The notes beneath the pieces are model-generated. The model searched no databases. It was not told the DNA's origin and worked only from the letters and a program-made list of their open reading frames with translations. Below, piece by piece: positions 1 to 7,915 of a stretch of DNA of 64,000 bases; positions within the stretch are counted from its first letter, which is position 1; each line of letters starts with the position of its first letter. This stretch comes from Hymenobacter metallilatus (GTDB lineage: Bacteria; Bacteroidota; Bacteroidia; Cytophagales; Hymenobacteraceae), in assembly GCF_003944705.1 (NCBI RefSeq), contig NZ_RWIS01000007.1, forward strand, positions 216,305 to 280,304, read 5' to 3'. A program made the translations under genes and the position numbers.

Positions 1-477
1 GGTCAGGGTACCTGATTTCGACACGATGCCCACGCGGCCTTTCTGGAAGATAAAGCCGGGCATGATGCCCACTTTGCACTCGCCGGCCGTCATTACACCG
101 GGGCAGTTGGGGCCAATCATGCGCAGGCCCTCACGGCCCTTCAGGTATTCCTTCACCGCAATCATGTCCTTGGTAGGAATGCCTTCGGTGATGGTTACGA
201 TTACTTTGATGCCGGCATCAGCAGCTTCCATGATGGCGTCGGCGGCAAATGCCGGCGGCACGAAAATGATGCTGGTATCAGCGCCGGCCTGCTCAACGGC
301 CTCCGCTACGGTGTTGAACACGGGGCGCTCCAGGTGCTGGGTACCGCCTTTGCCGGGCGTTACGCCACCCACCACGTTGGTGCCGTACTCAATCATCTGC
401 TGGGCATGGAACGAGCCTTCGGAGCCCGTAAAGCCCTGCACAATCACTTTGGAATCCTTGTTTACCAGAACACTCAT
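1..477 (-). CDS. sucD: Succinyl-CoA synthetase alpha subunit (5' part)
   Basis: This is the first 159 codons of the ADP-forming succinate-CoA ligase alpha subunit, which with SucB makes ATP or GTP from succinyl-CoA in the TCA cycle. The start reads [21 protein letters not shown], followed by the CoA-binding Rossmann features [24 protein letters not shown] and ITEGIPTKD, then the conserved [10 protein letters not shown]. The rest of the gene, including the phosphohistidine region, lies beyond the left edge. A good -7 element (TACTTTTG) sits 75 bases upstream of the ATG. The family assignment is secure; the C-terminal half cannot be judged. Confidence 0.95.
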   Translation of the reverse strand, partial: MSVLVNKDSKVIVQGFTGSEGSFHAQQMIEYGTNVVGGVTPGKGGTQHLERPVFNTVAEAVEQAGADTSIIFVPPAFAADAIMEAADAGIKVIVTITEGIPTKDMIAVKEYLKGREGLRMIGPNCPGVMTAGECKVGIMPGFIFQKGRVGIVSKSGTLT

Positions 478-552
478 GAGAAGAAGTGGGGTTAGCGGAA
501 GATGCTGATATGGGGGTGGGATGCTGCCGCTACGGCCGGGCCGGCGGCGGGG

Positions 553-583
553 CAAAAGTAGAGGTTTTTGGGGCAGGGGCAAG
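553..583 (-). promoter_or_regulatory. Promoter of sucD
   Basis: Read on the minus strand, TACTTTTG (560 to 553) matches the Bacteroidota -7 consensus TAnnTTTG, with CTTG (583 to 580) 19 bases upstream as a plausible -33 element. It leaves a 75-base leader before the sucD ATG. Confidence 0.6.
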
Positions 584-589
584 GCTGAA

Positions 590-753
590 TCACAGATGCT
601 CGCAGATGCAGCCATGGATGATGCAGATTAAGCCGCGGCTGGTGCAGATGAAGGCACGGATGCCGCGGATTGGTTTTGCAAGCTGACAGGCGGCTGGAAA
701 TCTATATCATCCTATTCATCTGTGTTATCTGCGGCTTTATCTGTATCATCTGT
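590..753. repeat. Imperfect inverted repeat of CACAGAT/CGCAGAT words
   Basis: The interval between divergent sucD and the cysteine synthase is built from repeats of short words (TCACAGATGC, CGCAGATGC, GATGCAGATTA). These reappear inverted as ATCATCTG, CATCTGTGTTATCTGCGG and ATCATCTGT. The same vocabulary occurs at 17227-17419. It has no coding potential and can fold into a long imperfect hairpin. Confidence 0.55.
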
Positions 754-763
754 AATAAGCCCG

Positions 764-771
764 TACCTTTG
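764..771 (+). promoter_or_regulatory. -7 element upstream of cysteine synthase
   Basis: TACCTTTG matches TAnnTTTG and lies just after the word-repeat region, 39 bases before the ATG at 811. No clear -33 TTTG is visible. Confidence 0.5.
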
Positions 772-810
772 CGGCCTCTCTCGCATTACCACTCGTTTCT
801 CTCACCCGAA

Positions 811-1788
811 ATGTACTTCAACAACATTGTAGAGGCCATTGGCAACACGCCTTTGGTCAGGCTGAACAGCGTAGCCGCCGGTATTAAAGGCACTGTTCTG
901 GCCAAAGTAGAATACTTCAACCCTGGCAACTCGGTAAAGGACCGCATGGCCATCCGGATGGTGGAAGACGCCGAAAAGGCGGGCCTGCTCAAGCCCGGCG
1001 GCACCATTATCGAAGGCACCAGCGGCAATACCGGCATGGGCCTGGCGCTGGCCGCCATTGCCAAGGGCTACCAGTGCATCTTTGTGATGAGCGACAAGCA
1101 GAGCAAGGAAAAGCAGGATATCCTGCGGGCGGTAGGGGCCCAGGTGGTGGTATGCCCCGTCGACGTGGCCCCCGACGACCCGCGCTCCTATTACTCGGTA
1201 GCCCGCCGCCTGAACCAGGAAACGCCCAACTCCTTCTACCCCAACCAGTACGATAACCTGTCGAACACGGCGGCGCACTACGAGAGCACCGGCCCGGAAA
1301 TCTGGGCGCAGACGGAAGGGAAAATTACGCACTTCGCGGCCGGCGTGGGCACGGGCGGCACCATCTGCGGCACGGCCAAGTACCTGAAAGAGCAAAACGC
1401 CAACCTTGTAACCGTGGGGCTGGACACCTACGGCTCCGTGTTCAAAAAGTACAAGGAAACCGGCATTTTCGACGAAAACGAAATCTATCCTTACAAGACG
1501 GAAGGCATCGGGGAAGATATTCTACCCAAGAATGTTAACTTCGACCTGATTGACTTGTTCATCAAGGTAACTGACCAGGATGCGGCCGTTATGACTCGTC
1601 GTTTGGCCAAGGAAGAGGGCTTGTTCGTGGGCTGGTCGTGCGGCTCGGCGGTACACGGGGCCCTGGAATATGCCAAAGAGCACCTGCAGGAAGGTGATAC
1701 GATGGTGATTATTCTGCCTGACCATGGTACCCGCTACCTCGGCAAAATCTACAACGACGACTGGATGCGGGAGCAGGGCTGGTTGTAA
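811..1788 (+). CDS. Cysteine synthase / cystathionine beta-synthase family PLP enzyme
   Basis: This 325-residue fold-type II PLP enzyme either makes cysteine from O-acetylserine and sulfide or condenses serine with homocysteine. It shows NTPLVRLN near residue 12, the PLP lysine in NPGNSVKDRMA, the substrate loop EGTSGNTGMGLAL, the phosphate-binding loop GVGTGGTICGTAKYL and a C-terminal GWSCGSAVHGAL. The wording EGIGEDILPKNV resembles the cystathionine beta-synthase branch, but the C-terminal CBS-domain pair is absent. The open frame extends upstream to 670; ATG 811 is preferred because homology begins there and the -7 element TACCTTTG lies at 764-771. Which reaction it catalyses is not decided by sequence alone. 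Confidence 0.88.
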   Translation: MYFNNIVEAIGNTPLVRLNSVAAGIKGTVLAKVEYFNPGNSVKDRMAIRMVEDAEKAGLLKPGGTIIEGTSGNTGMGLALAAIAKGYQCIFVMSDKQSKEKQDILRAVGAQVVVCPVDVAPDDPRSYYSVARRLNQETPNSFYPNQYDNLSNTAAHYESTGPEIWAQTEGKITHFAAGVGTGGTICGTAKYLKEQNANLVTVGLDTYGSVFKKYKETGIFDENEIYPYKTEGIGEDILPKNVNFDLIDLFIKVTDQDAAVMTRRLAKEEGLFVGWSCGSAVHGALEYAKEHLQEGDTMVIILPDHGTRYLGKIYNDDWMREQGWL

Positions 1789-1829
1789 GCCCGATTCTCT
1801 GATCTGACCGCCTTTATTCTTTCCCCACC

Positions 1830-2240
1830 ATGACCAAGAAGCTCCGGAGTGTAGTGCTGGTAGACGACAACGAGACGACCAGCTTTCTGAACAATCGGCT
1901 GCTGAACCGGCTGGAGGTGGCTGAGCAGATTCATACTTTCAGCAAAGCGGAGCAGGCCTACCAGGAAATCTGGGGCAACGCTAACGGCGAGCAGCCCGCC
2001 GCTAACGCCCCCGACCTGGTTTTCGTGGACCTGAAAATGCCTGGCATGGATGGCTTTGAGTTTCTGAAGCTGTTCAGCTCCCTGCCGGAGTCCGTGCGCG
2101 AAAAAACCGTCATGGCCGTGCTGACCACCTCCATGCACGCCGCCGACACGGCTCGCGTGGCGCAGTACGAAGGTGTAGAGTACCTGGCTAAGCCACTGAC
2201 GGAGGAAAAGATGGAAAAGCTGATGCAGAAGCGGTTTTAA
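1830..2240 (+). CDS. Single-domain response regulator
   Basis: This 136-residue protein is a stand-alone CheY-like receiver. It has the acidic pocket in VVLVDDNE near residues 11-14, the phospho-acceptor aspartate in FVDLKMPGMDGFEF at about residue 67, the switch threonine/serine in AVLTTS, and the conserved lysine in LAKPLTEEKM near the C-terminus. There is no DNA-binding or enzymatic output domain, so it probably acts by protein interaction or as a phosphorelay intermediate. No histidine kinase is adjacent. It is convergent with adenine deaminase, and the two genes share a long hairpin. Confidence 0.9.
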   Translation: MTKKLRSVVLVDDNETTSFLNNRLLNRLEVAEQIHTFSKAEQAYQEIWGNANGEQPAANAPDLVFVDLKMPGMDGFEFLKLFSSLPESVREKTVMAVLTTSMHAADTARVAQYEGVEYLAKPLTEEKMEKLMQKRF

Positions 2241-2245
2241 GTAGA

Positions 2246-2340
2246 GAAATGAGACTAGAAGAAGTGAGAGGTGAGACTTTCGTTCTGGCAATGTGCCATT
2301 GAACGAAGGTCTCACCTCTCACTTCTTCTAGTCTCATTTC
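2246..2340. terminator. 95-base near-perfect hairpin between convergent genes
   Basis: Arms 2246-2285 and 2301-2340 are 40 bases each and differ at one position, where a G-U pair is still possible. The 15-base loop contains its own small palindrome (TGGCA..TGCCA). It lies 6 bases after the response regulator stop and 7 bases after the adenine deaminase stop, so it probably acts as a bidirectional terminator. One arm is unusually purine-rich (GAAATGAGACTAGAAG...). Confidence 0.7.
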
Positions 2341-2346
2341 CACATT

Positions 2347-4020
2347 CTACACCACCGCTTCCACAAACCGGAACGCCTCCCCGTCAAACAGACCCTGGTC
2401 GCTGAGTTTAAGGCTGGGAATAACCAGCAGGGCCATAAAGGACAGCGTCATGAAGGGGGCTTGCAGGGAGGAGCCCAGCTCTTTGGCCAGGGCATCTACG
2501 GCGGTATAGGCGGCGGCCACCTGCGGGCCCTGCTGATCCGACATGAGGCCGGCTACCGGTAGGGGCAGAATCAGTTCCCGGCCGTCGGGGGCTACCACGG
2601 CCAGGCCGCCCCGGGCTTCAATTACCAGGTTTACGGCCCGGGCCAGGCTGGCATCGTCGCAGCCCACGGCCGTGATGTTGTGGGAATCGTGGCCGACGCT
2701 GCTGGCCAGGGCGCCACCCCGCAGGCCAAAGCCCCGGATGAAGGCCACGGCCGGCGGGGCCGGCTGGTAGCGGTTCACAACTGTCAGCTTCAGCACATCG
2801 GCCGGTACATTGGCCACTACCAGGCCGTTTTCCAGGCGGGCGGGCACATCCTGGCGGGCGGTGACCAGTTGCCCGTCGAAGCACTCGATGACACGCACGG
2901 TGGCGCTTTTCATCTCCTGTTCCTCGTTTCTCGGGGCGGGTACCGCAAAATCCGGGGCCTGTACGGGCTGGGCGGTAAAGTTGTTGACCACCGGCACGGG
3001 CACGGCCGGAATCAGCGTGCGGCCGTTTTCCGCCACCAGCTCGCCGTTCAGGTAGGTTTTCCGGACGGTAAAATCGGTGAGGTTGTCCACCAAGATAAAG
3101 TCGGCGGCGTCGCCTTCCCGCAGTAGGCCCACGGGCAGGCGGTAGTGCTCCACGGGGTTGCGGCAGGCCACGCGCAGCACCTGCAGCACCTCTTGGCCCC
3201 GGGCCACGGCGCGCTGCACCAGCTGGTTAATGTGGCCCAGCACCAGCGTATCGGGGTGCTTATCGTCGGAGCAGAACATGAGGTGCTCGTAGTGCTCCGG
3301 CAGCAGGTCGATGAGGGCCTCGAAGTTGCGGGCCGCCGAGCCTTCCCGAATGAGCACCTTCATGCCCACGGCCAGCTTATCGAGGGCCTCCTCGGCCGTA
3401 AAGCACTCGTGGTCGGTGCTGATGCCAGCCGCAGCATAGTGGGCGGCATCCTGGCCGCGCAGGCCGGGGGCGTGGCCATCCACGGGGCGGCCGTACTGCT
3501 GGGCCAGCCGGATTTTCTCCATCACCAGCTCCTGCCGCTGCAGCACACCCGGCCAGTTCATCATCTCGGCCAGGTAGCCCACCTCGGGGTGCTCCCGAAA
3601 CAGCTGCTCGATGTCCTGGGCGGTAATTTCAGCCCCAGCAGTTTCAAAGGGCGTAGCGGGCACGCAGGACGGAGCCCCGAAGCAGAACTTGAAGGGAACC
3701 TGCGCGCCGTTCCGGAGCATATACTGCACGCCGGCTACCCCCAGCACATTACCGATTTCGTGGGGGTCGGAGACGGTGGCCACGGTGCCGTGAACGACGG
3801 CCAGGCGGGCAAACTCGGAGGGCACCAGCAGGGAGCTTTCCACGTGCACGTGGGCATCCACGAAGCCGGGCAAAGCGTAGGGAAGGGCCGGGTCGGGTGC
3901 GGAGCCGCCCGTGGGCTCGATACGTTGAATGCGGCCCGCCGCCACGTGCACAATGGCCGGGCTTATCGTGTTGTCGAACAGGTTGATAACGTTGGCGGAT
4001 AGCTGAAATTCGGCGGGCAT
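2347..4020 (-). CDS. ade: Adenine deaminase
   Basis: This amidohydrolase-superfamily enzyme converts adenine to hypoxanthine and ammonia in purine salvage. At 557 residues it is within the usual length. Metal ligands are visible in PGFVDAHVHVESSLL near residue 50, SDPHEIGN near 85, the DGHAPGLRG motif, and STDHECFTAEEA. FCSDDKHPDT provides the late catalytic aspartate. The C-terminal domain carries VGHDSHNITAVGCDD and LPLPVAGLMSD, both hallmarks of microbial Ade as opposed to Add-type deaminases. The gene stands alone, convergent with the response regulator and divergent from the lipoprotein/cmk cluster. Confidence 0.94.
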   Translation of the reverse strand: MPAEFQLSANVINLFDNTISPAIVHVAAGRIQRIEPTGGSAPDPALPYALPGFVDAHVHVESSLLVPSEFARLAVVHGTVATVSDPHEIGNVLGVAGVQYMLRNGAQVPFKFCFGAPSCVPATPFETAGAEITAQDIEQLFREHPEVGYLAEMMNWPGVLQRQELVMEKIRLAQQYGRPVDGHAPGLRGQDAAHYAAAGISTDHECFTAEEALDKLAVGMKVLIREGSAARNFEALIDLLPEHYEHLMFCSDDKHPDTLVLGHINQLVQRAVARGQEVLQVLRVACRNPVEHYRLPVGLLREGDAADFILVDNLTDFTVRKTYLNGELVAENGRTLIPAVPVPVVNNFTAQPVQAPDFAVPAPRNEEQEMKSATVRVIECFDGQLVTARQDVPARLENGLVVANVPADVLKLTVVNRYQPAPPAVAFIRGFGLRGGALASSVGHDSHNITAVGCDDASLARAVNLVIEARGGLAVVAPDGRELILPLPVAGLMSDQQGPQVAAAYTAVDALAKELGSSLQAPFMTLSFMALLVIPSLKLSDQGLFDGEAFRFVEAVV

Positions 4021-4081
4021 GGGGCAGGAGGAAGGCTCAGGGAAAACTACGGCCGCGGGGCGGCTAACGGGTAAAGAACCG

Positions 4082-4089
4082 TATATTTG
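4082..4089 (+). promoter_or_regulatory. -7 element of small lipoprotein/cmk cluster
   Basis: TATATTTG is a full match to TAnnTTTG, 15 bases before the GTG start at 4105. That leaves a very short leader. It is the only visible promoter before the downstream hypothetical gene and cmk. Confidence 0.6.
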
Positions 4090-4104
4090 CCGAAAATCCG
4101 TGCC

Positions 4105-4263
4105 GTGAGAAAGATTGTGACTTTACTACTGGCAGCCCTGCTCGGGGGCTCGGGCCTGCTGACGGCCGGTTGCGCCAGCCGCACCCCTCAGCAGAAAAAA
4201 ACTGCCTCCATGAAGCGTAAAGCCAAATTCGGCAAAGTACCCTGCCCCTGCGAAAGTCACTAA
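4105..4263 (+). CDS. Small putative lipoprotein, GTG start
   Basis: This 52-residue reading frame starts with GTG (MRKIVTLLLAALLGGSGLL) and has a lipobox LTAGC with the lipidated cysteine at residue 23. The short basic mature part ends in VPCPCESH. The signal peptide, the strong -7 element 15 bases upstream and the 10-base gap to the next gene support real expression. The CPC tail could bind metal or form disulfides, but that is conjecture. It would be missed by ATG-only or length-limited gene callers. No function is assigned. Confidence 0.7.
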   Translation: MRKIVTLLLAALLGGSGLLTAGCASRTPQQKKTASMKRKAKFGKVPCPCESH

Positions 4264-4273
4264 CCCGCACCAC

Positions 4274-4666
4274 ATGCCCGACGAAAATCCAATTGCCGCC
4301 CTTGTAACGGCTGCCGAAGCGGTGCGCCAGCAGCTTCAGGTGAATACCTATGATGCCGCAGCGGTACAGCGGCTGGCCGAGTTTATCGAAGCGCAACGCC
4401 CCAGCATCAAAGAAACCGAGCGGGCGGGCGTTATCACGGCGCTGGGCTGCTTTCTGGGCCAGTGCCTGATTAACACCTACCAGGGCGAGTGGGCCAAGGG
4501 CCGCGACGGAAGCACGGGGGTGGGCATTAACCACGTCAATTTCTTCAACCCGTTTTACCGCGTAAGCGAGCAGCTCACCAAAGGCCTAAGCCAGTCGGTG
4601 GCTACGTTTTTTGCGGATGTACCCCAGCGCCTGGCCGCTAAGCCGGGCCGTAAAACCTGGATTTAG
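4274..4666 (+). CDS. Hypothetical protein, possible cmk operon member
   Basis: This 130-residue soluble protein has no signal peptide or membrane segment. It begins MPDENPIAALVTAAEAV and contains a helical first half, then GVITALGCFLGQCLINTYQG and GINHVNFFNPFYRVSEQL. It follows the small lipoprotein by 10 bases. Its stop overlaps by one base a possible GTG for cmk at 4666, which suggests co-transcription. I do not recognise the family. Composition and codon use match the neighbours, so it is probably a genuine lineage-specific protein. Confidence 0.72.
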   Translation: MPDENPIAALVTAAEAVRQQLQVNTYDAAAVQRLAEFIEAQRPSIKETERAGVITALGCFLGQCLINTYQGEWAKGRDGSTGVGINHVNFFNPFYRVSEQLTKGLSQSVATFFADVPQRLAAKPGRKTWI

Positions 4667-4707
4667 TGAGCCCTTTCCGTCAGCCTGAGCCAAGCAGTGA
4701 ACCTGTC

Positions 4708-5424
4708 ATGCGAAAAATCGTCATTGCCATCGACGGCTATTCCTCCTGCGGCAAAAGCACCACGGCCAAGGCAGTGGCCGCCGAGCTGGGCTACGCCTAC
4801 ATTGATACCGGGGCCATGTACCGGGCCGTTACACTGTACCTGCTGGAGCACAGCATCCGCTTCGACGATTTGCCGCGCATCGAGCAGGCTTTGCACGAAA
4901 TGCACATCACCTTCAAGCGCAACCGCAAAACCGGCCGCAATGAGCTCTGCCTCGATGGTGCCATCCGGGAAGATGAAATCCGGCAGATGCGCATTTCCAA
5001 CTTGGTAAGCGAGGTATCGGGTATTCCGGCCGTGCGCCACGCCATGGTGCGCCAGCAGCAGCGTATGGGCCGCAAGCGGGGCGTGGTAATGGATGGGCGC
5101 GACATTGGCACCACCGTGTTTCCCGATGCCGAGGTAAAGGTGTTTATGACGGCCGACGTGCTTACCCGGGCCCTGCGCCGCCAGGAGGAGCTGGCCGTGA
5201 AAGGCGAACAGGTGCCGGTAGAAGATATTGTAGACAACCTCAGCAAGCGGGACCACCTCGACTCCACCCGCCTCGAAAGCCCCCTGCGCCGGGCCCCCGA
5301 TGCCGTACTGCTGGATACCACGCATATGATGATTGACGAGCAGGTTGATTTTGTGCTGGAGCGCGTGTCGGCCAGGCTGTTTTCGTTAGCCGCGGCTGGC
5401 TGGGAGCAGCGGGCCACTCAATAG
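4708..5424 (+). CDS. cmk: Cytidylate kinase
   Basis: Cmk phosphorylates CMP and dCMP to the diphosphates using ATP. The 238-residue protein begins MRKIVIAIDGYSS, with the P-loop GYSSCGKSTTAKAVA at about residue 10. It then shows YIDTGAMYRAVTLY (CMP binding), the NMP-binding insert, GVVMDGRDIGTTVFPDA and the lid-region arginines near the C-terminus. The frame is open back to a GTG at 4666, but ATG 4708 gives the normal family N-terminus. It sits between the hypothetical gene and ispH. Confidence 0.93.
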   Translation: MRKIVIAIDGYSSCGKSTTAKAVAAELGYAYIDTGAMYRAVTLYLLEHSIRFDDLPRIEQALHEMHITFKRNRKTGRNELCLDGAIREDEIRQMRISNLVSEVSGIPAVRHAMVRQQQRMGRKRGVVMDGRDIGTTVFPDAEVKVFMTADVLTRALRRQEELAVKGEQVPVEDIVDNLSKRDHLDSTRLESPLRRAPDAVLLDTTHMMIDEQVDFVLERVSARLFSLAAAGWEQRATQ

Positions 5425-5550
5425 ATTCATCCGTTCAAGGAAGGAAATCCGGCGCTCAGCTGTTACACTATAGATTCCGGCACAGGATTCGCTACCGGGC
5501 GACCCCACAGGAGCCAGCAGCTGCCCATACCGGCTGGCCCCCCGAAAAAC

Positions 5551-6444
5551 ATGGAGCTCATGAACGTCACCATCGATAAAAATTCCGGCTACTGCTTCGG
5601 CGTTGAGTTTGCCATTCAGATGGCCGAAGACGAGCTGGCCCAGCAGGAAACCCTGTATTGCCTCGGCGACATTGTGCACAACCGCATGGAGGTAGAGCGC
5701 CTGCACGCGCTGGGCCTGCGCATTATTGATAGGGAGCAGCTGGAGCAACTCCATGATGCCAAAGTGCTGATTCGGGCCCACGGGGAGCCTCCGGCTACCT
5801 ATGAGCTGGCCCTGCGCAATAACATCGAGCTGATTGATGCCTCCTGCCCGGTAGTGCTCAAGCTGCAGAACCGGGTGAAGCACGCCTTCGATGCCAGCAC
5901 CCGCCAGAACGGGCAGATTGTGATTTACGGGCAGCCCGGCCACGCCGAAGTAACCGGCCTTACCGGCCAGACCCTCAACCAGGCCATCATCGTCATGACG
6001 GAGCAGGACCTGGACCAGGTAGATTTCTCGCGCCCTGTTACGCTGTTCAGCCAAACCACCAAGAGTACGGCCGGCTTCTACCACATGAAGGCGGTCATGG
6101 AAGCACGGATTCAGGCAGCCGGCGGCACCCTGGATTCGTTTGATGCCAACGACAGTATTTGCCGGCAGGTAAGCAACCGGGAGCCGGCTTTGGCCAAATT
6201 TGCCCTGGAGCACGATGTAGTAGTATTTGTGAGTGGGCGCAAGAGCTCCAACGGCAAAGCCCTGTTTTCAGTCGTGAACAAAAACAACCCGCGCAGCTAC
6301 TTCGTGGAAAACGAGCAGGAGCTGGAGGACGAGTGGTTTCACGGGGCCGAATCGGTAGGTATCTGTGGAGCTACCAGTACCCCTATGTGGCTGATGCAGC
6401 GCGTGAAAGACCGGATTGAGGAAGTAGCCGAGCACGTGGCGTAG
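5551..6444 (+). CDS. ispH: 4-hydroxy-3-methylbut-2-enyl diphosphate reductase
   Basis: IspH (LytB) is the last enzyme of the MEP isoprenoid pathway and makes IPP and DMAPP from HMBPP with a [4Fe-4S] cluster. The three cluster cysteines are visible at about residue 15 (SGYCFGV), 99 (DASCPVV) and 204 (DSICRQVSNRE). HGEPP, GQPGHAEVTGLTG and GATSTPMWLMQ are also family motifs. It has 297 residues from ATG 5551; an alternative ATG at 5563 would drop MELM. The gene follows cmk after 126 bases with no obvious terminator, and a hairpin repeat follows its stop. Confidence 0.95.
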   Translation: MELMNVTIDKNSGYCFGVEFAIQMAEDELAQQETLYCLGDIVHNRMEVERLHALGLRIIDREQLEQLHDAKVLIRAHGEPPATYELALRNNIELIDASCPVVLKLQNRVKHAFDASTRQNGQIVIYGQPGHAEVTGLTGQTLNQAIIVMTEQDLDQVDFSRPVTLFSQTTKSTAGFYHMKAVMEARIQAAGGTLDSFDANDSICRQVSNREPALAKFALEHDVVVFVSGRKSSNGKALFSVVNKNNPRSYFVENEQELEDEWFHGAESVGICGATSTPMWLMQRVKDRIEEVAEHVA

Positions 6445-6458
6445 CGGAACTATACGAG

Positions 6459-6541
6459 CTGTCGGGCCGAGCGGAGCGAGGAATCTGGTTTTACCACTGG
6501 CATGGTGTAACCCGTCTACTTCGCTCCGCTCGGTCCGACAG
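6459..6541. repeat. Hairpin repeat, CTGTCGG...CCGACAG type
   Basis: Outer arms CTGTCGGGCCGAGCGGAGCGA and its inverse differ at one position and enclose about 40 bases. The GCGGAGCGA core resembles the variable segment of the GTCATCCTGAGC repeats elsewhere, but the outer word differs. It starts 15 bases after the ispH stop and may also terminate transcription. Confidence 0.7.
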
Positions 6542-6593
6542 TTTCTATGGTACCCGTTCTAGTAACTTGCCGGCATAAACTCACTTTCTGTCC

Positions 6594-7148
6594 ATGCGGC
6601 GCCTCCTCAATTACTCTCTCAGCGGCTTTCTGATTGTAGCTCCCATCGGGCTGACGATTTATATTCTGTACGCGCTGCTGCGCTGGCTGAATGAGCTGTT
6701 TGCGGGTTTGAGCTTCGATGTGCCGGGGCTGGGGCTGCTCGTGGCCATTCTGCTCGTAACGGGTATAGGCTTCGTGGCCAAATCGTTTCTAGTGCGGCCC
6801 TTCCTCATTATTACCGAGCGGCTGCTGCATCGTACCCCCCTGGTAAGCATCATCTACTCCAGCCTCAAAGACCTGTTCGATGCTTTCGTGGGGGATAATC
6901 AGAAATTCAACCGGCCGGTGCTGGTGCGCCTGAGCGGTCCGGAGCAGGTATTTAAACTGGGGTTTGTTACGCAAACTGCCATGCCGGCCGTTCACCGCCC
7001 CGAGTTGCTGGCCGTGTACTTTCCGCACTCCTACAACTTCTCCGGCGAGCTGGTGCTGGTGCCCGTCCAAAACGTTACCTACCTCGATTTGCCCAGCTCC
7101 GAAGTCATGAAGTTCATTGTATCCGGCGGCGTGTCGCGGCTGGGGTAA
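6594..7148 (+). CDS. DUF502 family membrane protein
   Basis: This 184-residue inner-membrane protein has two N-terminal transmembrane segments (FLIVAPIGLTIYILYALL, and LGLLVAILLVTGIGFVA near residue 45). They are followed by FLVRPFLIITERLLHRTPLVSIIYSSLKDL and a soluble beta-rich C-terminus. The TPLV..IYSSLKD block and the small C-terminal domain are typical of DUF502. No biochemical function is established for the family. It stands between two hairpin repeats and looks monocistronic. Confidence 0.85.
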   Translation: MRRLLNYSLSGFLIVAPIGLTIYILYALLRWLNELFAGLSFDVPGLGLLVAILLVTGIGFVAKSFLVRPFLIITERLLHRTPLVSIIYSSLKDLFDAFVGDNQKFNRPVLVRLSGPEQVFKLGFVTQTAMPAVHRPELLAVYFPHSYNFSGELVLVPVQNVTYLDLPSSEVMKFIVSGGVSRLG

Positions 7149-7185
7149 GCAGTGAACTGGTGAGAGGGTGATTTAGGGAAATCCT

Positions 7186-7305
7186 GTCATCCTGAGCATT
7201 CCGCGCATCAAGCGGCGACGAAGGACCTTATCCTGCATGAACAATCCGTTGCACCGTGATAAGGTTCTTCGTCGCCGCTTGATGCGCGGAATGCTCAGGA
7301 TGATA
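7186..7305. repeat. Modular hairpin repeat, long-stem variant
   Basis: The outer stem word GTCATCCTGAGC and the inner word GAAGGACCTTATC are shared with the repeats at 22211, 28213, 31498 and 50516. Between them lies a 22-bp middle segment (CGCGCATCAAGCGGCGAC and flank) that is perfectly complementary across the two arms. There is no reading frame. It lies downstream of the DUF502 gene. Confidence 0.9.
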
Positions 7306-7394
7306 TGACTGTACAACTTCGCCACCATTCTACAGTTCGGGAGGCTTTTCCGACGGTTCAGGCAGGTGAAAGTTCCGTTTGGGTAATCAGAAGT

Positions 7395-7424
7395 TTTGGT
7401 GTTTTAAGGAAAAGAGTAGGTTTG
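7395..7424 (+). promoter_or_regulatory. Promoter of 2TM gene
   Basis: TTTG at 7395-7398 and TAGGTTTG at 7417-7424 are separated by 18 bases, close to the Bacteroidota -33/-7 arrangement. The ATG at 7456 is 31 bases downstream. Confidence 0.7.
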
Positions 7425-7455
7425 TTTCATCTCACTACCTAACCCCAACCGCACC

Positions 7456-7743
7456 ATGGAAACTCCGGCCCGTGACCCCCAGATCTGGCGTATGGCTAAA
7501 GCCCGTGCCAAGTTTAAGTCGCACTTGTTCACCTACTTCGCCGTGAATGCTTTGCTCTGGGCCATCTGGGCCCTGACGGACCGCCACAGCCACGGGGGAA
7601 TTCCCTGGCCCGTGTGGTCCACGGTGTTCTGGGGAATTGGCGTGTTTATGAATGGCGTTGGGGTGTACGGCGGCTTCGGTAAAGCCCAGCTCTCGGAGCG
7701 GGAATATGAGCGCCTGATGCGCCAGCGGGGGAGTGAGCTGTGA
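7456..7743 (+). CDS. 2TM domain-containing protein
   Basis: This 95-residue membrane protein has a short basic N-terminus (RMAKARAKFKSHLFTYFAVN). Two transmembrane helices follow (LFTYFAVNALLWAIWAL and PVWSTVFWGIGVFMNGVGVY), then a charged tail (EREYERLMRQRG). The layout, with F..H..TY and a short Gly/His loop, is that of the 2TM domain family, which in Bacteroidota is sometimes fused to LytTR or histidine kinase modules. Here it is stand-alone. Role unknown. Confidence 0.82.
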   Translation: METPARDPQIWRMAKARAKFKSHLFTYFAVNALLWAIWALTDRHSHGGIPWPVWSTVFWGIGVFMNGVGVYGGFGKAQLSEREYERLMRQRGSEL

Positions 7744-7756
7744 ACAGAGAGCTGAG

Positions 7757-7861
7757 TTCTGAGAAATAAGAGTTGAACTGGGACGGCCTGTCTGCGCCAG
7801 GAAGATGCCCGTGCCAGTAAGCCACGACGCTGTGGCCCAATTCAACTCTCATTTCTCAGAA
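7757..7861. terminator. Long hairpin after 2TM gene
   Basis: Arms 7757-7782 and 7836-7861 (26 bases, two differences) carry words such as TTCTGAGAAATAAGAGTTGA and the inverse. The loop is about 53 bases. It probably terminates the 2TM transcript. It resembles in style, but not in sequence, the hairpins at 2246 and 20812. Confidence 0.6.
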
Positions 7862-7915
7862 CGCATCACTGCTTTAAAAAGCAACCTTCGGGAGCAGATG
7901 GTGGTTTGTGGCAGT

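Noticed and set aside
26..508. Plus-strand 160-codon frame at the left edge
   Set aside because: It is antisense to sucD, whose sequence is unmistakable.
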